Source of the DNA: Planctomycetota bacterium | Lineage (GTDB): Bacteria > Planctomycetota > Phycisphaerae > UBA1845 | Assembly: GCA_024277835.1 (NCBI GenBank) | Contig: JAJRUK010000247.1 | Coordinates: 1 to 7,063, forward strand | DNA: 7,063 nt | Direction of reading: 5' to 3' | Part shown: positions 6,143-7,063 of the stretch, piece after piece | Numbering within the stretch: position 1 is the first letter of the stretch | Layout of the letters: each line of letters opens with the position of its first letter | Made by a program: the position numbers and the translations under genes | The notes under the pieces: generated by a model | Seen by the model: the letters and a program-made list of their open reading frames with translations, nothing else | Databases searched by the model: none | Told to the model about the DNA's origin: nothing

Positions 6143-7063
6143 TTACTCGTCGTCAGAGGCATCACTGCCGGGTTTTGTGTCGCCGCCAGCGCTCTCCTTC
6201 GACCCGTTGGAAGACTCTTTGAGGTTTGAAAAATAGCCTTTGATCGCTTTGTGATACTGTCGCGGAATCCGGTCGCGATGAATCAGATCACTCGCCTCGC
6301 GCTCGCTCGCAGCCACCGTTTCGCGAAGCGTCGATGATACGTCCCCGCGCACCTGCTCCCCATCGATCAAAAACTCGCCGATGATCGCGCCTTTGGTGGT
6401 CTTCACCTTCGTGCGCTCAGTCTTGAATCCAATGGCTGTCTGCTCTTCGGGAGCAAGACCACCACGACCTTTCCCCTTGTTTCCCATGCCGCCACCTGTT
6501 CCGTTGCACGACTTGCAGGACTGACCAGCCCTCTTTCCAGTGCCCTTTCACGTAGGGCAAGGTTTGTCAATCTTGTCTTTTGCATTTTGAAGCCCCGCCA
6601 TCGCCGACTCAATCTCGTTCATCTCCTGCTCGAGCTTCTCAAGATCGCTCAGTTGTTCCCCGGCCATCTTCAACCCCGCCATCGACTGACCGGTCTTGCC
6701 GTCTCGCGCGCCGGCTCCCGCCTTCTTCATCCCCTGCGCCATTTTCTGAGCCATGCTCTTCGCCTGCTGCTTCTGCTGCATCTGCTTTTTCATCTTCTCA
6801 ATTTGCTTCTGGCTCATCCCGTTCTTTTCAAGTTGCTTTTGCAATTGATCGAGGTCTTTCTTGGTCAGCTTCTCGAGCATGCGCTTGGCATCTTCTTTTT
6901 TGATCCCCGCTTGCTCCAGTTTTTGCTGAAGCTTGTCGTCCTTAGCGATCTCTTCCAGCTTCTTCGCGAGTTGCTCAAGCTGTTTGCCTACCTTCTTGGC
7001 GAATTCCTTGTCTTCCTCGGACTTCAGCGTCGCCAGTTGCTCCTTGAGCTTCTCAACTTCCTC
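6143..7063 (-). CDS. Candidate selenoprotein: coiled-coil protein with CxxUxGxG/CxxCxGxG motif, 5' end beyond window
   Basis: One frame stays open from the window edge to the TAA at 6143 except for a single TGA at 6550..6548. The 306 visible residues begin with a Lys/Gln/Glu-rich coiled coil (1-110, e.g. KMKKQMQQKQQAKSMAQKM), then a GAGARDGKTG linker, then a short helix (about 135-165). Next comes CPT-TGA-KGTG (169-176) and CKSCNGTGGG (183-192). These are two DnaJ-type CxxCxGxG units, with the TGA replacing the second cysteine (position 172). After that come a GKGRGG stretch, a beta-rich segment (about 206-240, VKTTKGAIIGEFLIDGEQVRG) and a helical tail with IPRQYHKAIKGYFSNL, then an acidic end. 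The four ligand positions could form one zinc centre, or CxxU could be a redox pair. A SECIS-like hairpin follows the TGA. The protein is probably cytoplasmic in its visible part. Alternatives are a TGC-to-TGA nonsense mutation, a sequencing error, or separate translation from the ATG at 6487. I do not know a name for this family. Confidence 0.75.
6506..6543 (-). promoter_or_regulatory. Candidate bacterial SECIS hairpin
   Basis: Just downstream of the TGA, the minus-strand RNA AGGGCUGGUCAGUCCU (6532..6517) folds into a 6-bp stem (AGGGCU/AGUCCU, one G-U pair) with a GGUC tetraloop at 6526..6523. A lower helix, GCAC (6543..6540) with GUGC (6509..6506), can close the structure through an internal loop. 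The loop starts 21 nt after the UGA. Known bacterial SECIS elements have a small apical loop with G among its first two bases, roughly 16-37 nt from the UGA. The E. coli fdhF loop is also GGUC closed by an A-U pair, about 18 nt away (recalled, not looked up). The hairpin lies within the coding region, as bacterial SECIS elements do. Confidence 0.65.
6548..6550 (-). other. In-frame TGA, proposed selenocysteine codon
   Basis: The TGA sits in CPT-TGA-KGTG, where a cysteine completes the CxxCxGxG pattern that the same protein repeats in full at 183-190 (CKSCNGTG). The reading frame continues for 134 sensible codons to a TAA. Replacement of a motif cysteine by TGA is the standard signature of a selenocysteine codon. 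Whether the genome carries selA, selB, selC and selD cannot be seen here. Confidence 0.68.

Noticed and set aside
6403..6612. Minus-strand ORF in another frame across the TGA region, which could be read as evidence for a frameshift.
   Set aside because: Its product (arginine-rich, no motif) has no recognisable content. The frame with the TGA recreates two CxxCxGxG motifs and continues without any shift, so recoding or a point change fits better than a frameshift.

Overview
The window looks like part of a planctomycete (Planctomycetota) chromosome. This is inferred from the gene content and protein style, not proven: a very large membrane protein with two von Willebrand A (vWA) domains and an amidotransferase-like insert sits next to moxR and DUF58 genes, with an NHL-repeat lipoprotein and a lysine/glutamine-rich coiled-coil protein upstream. 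Every supported gene is on the minus strand, so the transcription order runs from high to low coordinates. The gaps are short (41 to 184 nt), and no stretch over 300 nt lacks a gene.

Layout in transcription order: (1) 7063..6143, the 3' part of a coiled-coil protein read through an in-frame TGA at 6550..6548; (2) 6101..5184, a probable lipoprotein made of NHL beta-propeller repeats; (3) 5183..5000, an intergenic region with a 29-nt direct repeat in two copies and two facing CCGGTT hairpins; (4) 4999..1859, a 1046-residue membrane vWA protein; (5) 1751..732, a MoxR-family AAA+ ATPase; (6) 651..1, a DUF58 protein cut by the window edge. Genes 4 to 6 form a classical MoxR/DUF58/vWA cluster. In such clusters the MoxR ATPase is thought to act as a chaperone or remodelling factor, with the DUF58 and vWA proteins as metal-dependent adaptors at the membrane. 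The substrate here is unknown.

The main discovery is in the first gene. What looks like two adjacent ORFs (stop at 6548; next ATG at 6487) is one frame interrupted by a single TGA. That TGA falls exactly where the second cysteine of a DnaJ-type CxxCxGxG zinc-finger motif should be: CPT[TGA]KGTG, followed 14 residues later by CKSCNGTG. Starting 15 nt after the TGA, the RNA can fold into a 6-bp hairpin capped by a GGUC tetraloop, the same apical loop as in the E. coli fdhF SECIS element. It is 21 nt from the UGA, within the usual bacterial SECIS spacing. I therefore annotate this gene as a candidate selenoprotein with selenocysteine (Sec) in a zinc-finger-like or redox CxxU motif. A nonsense mutation or sequencing error is the main alternative.
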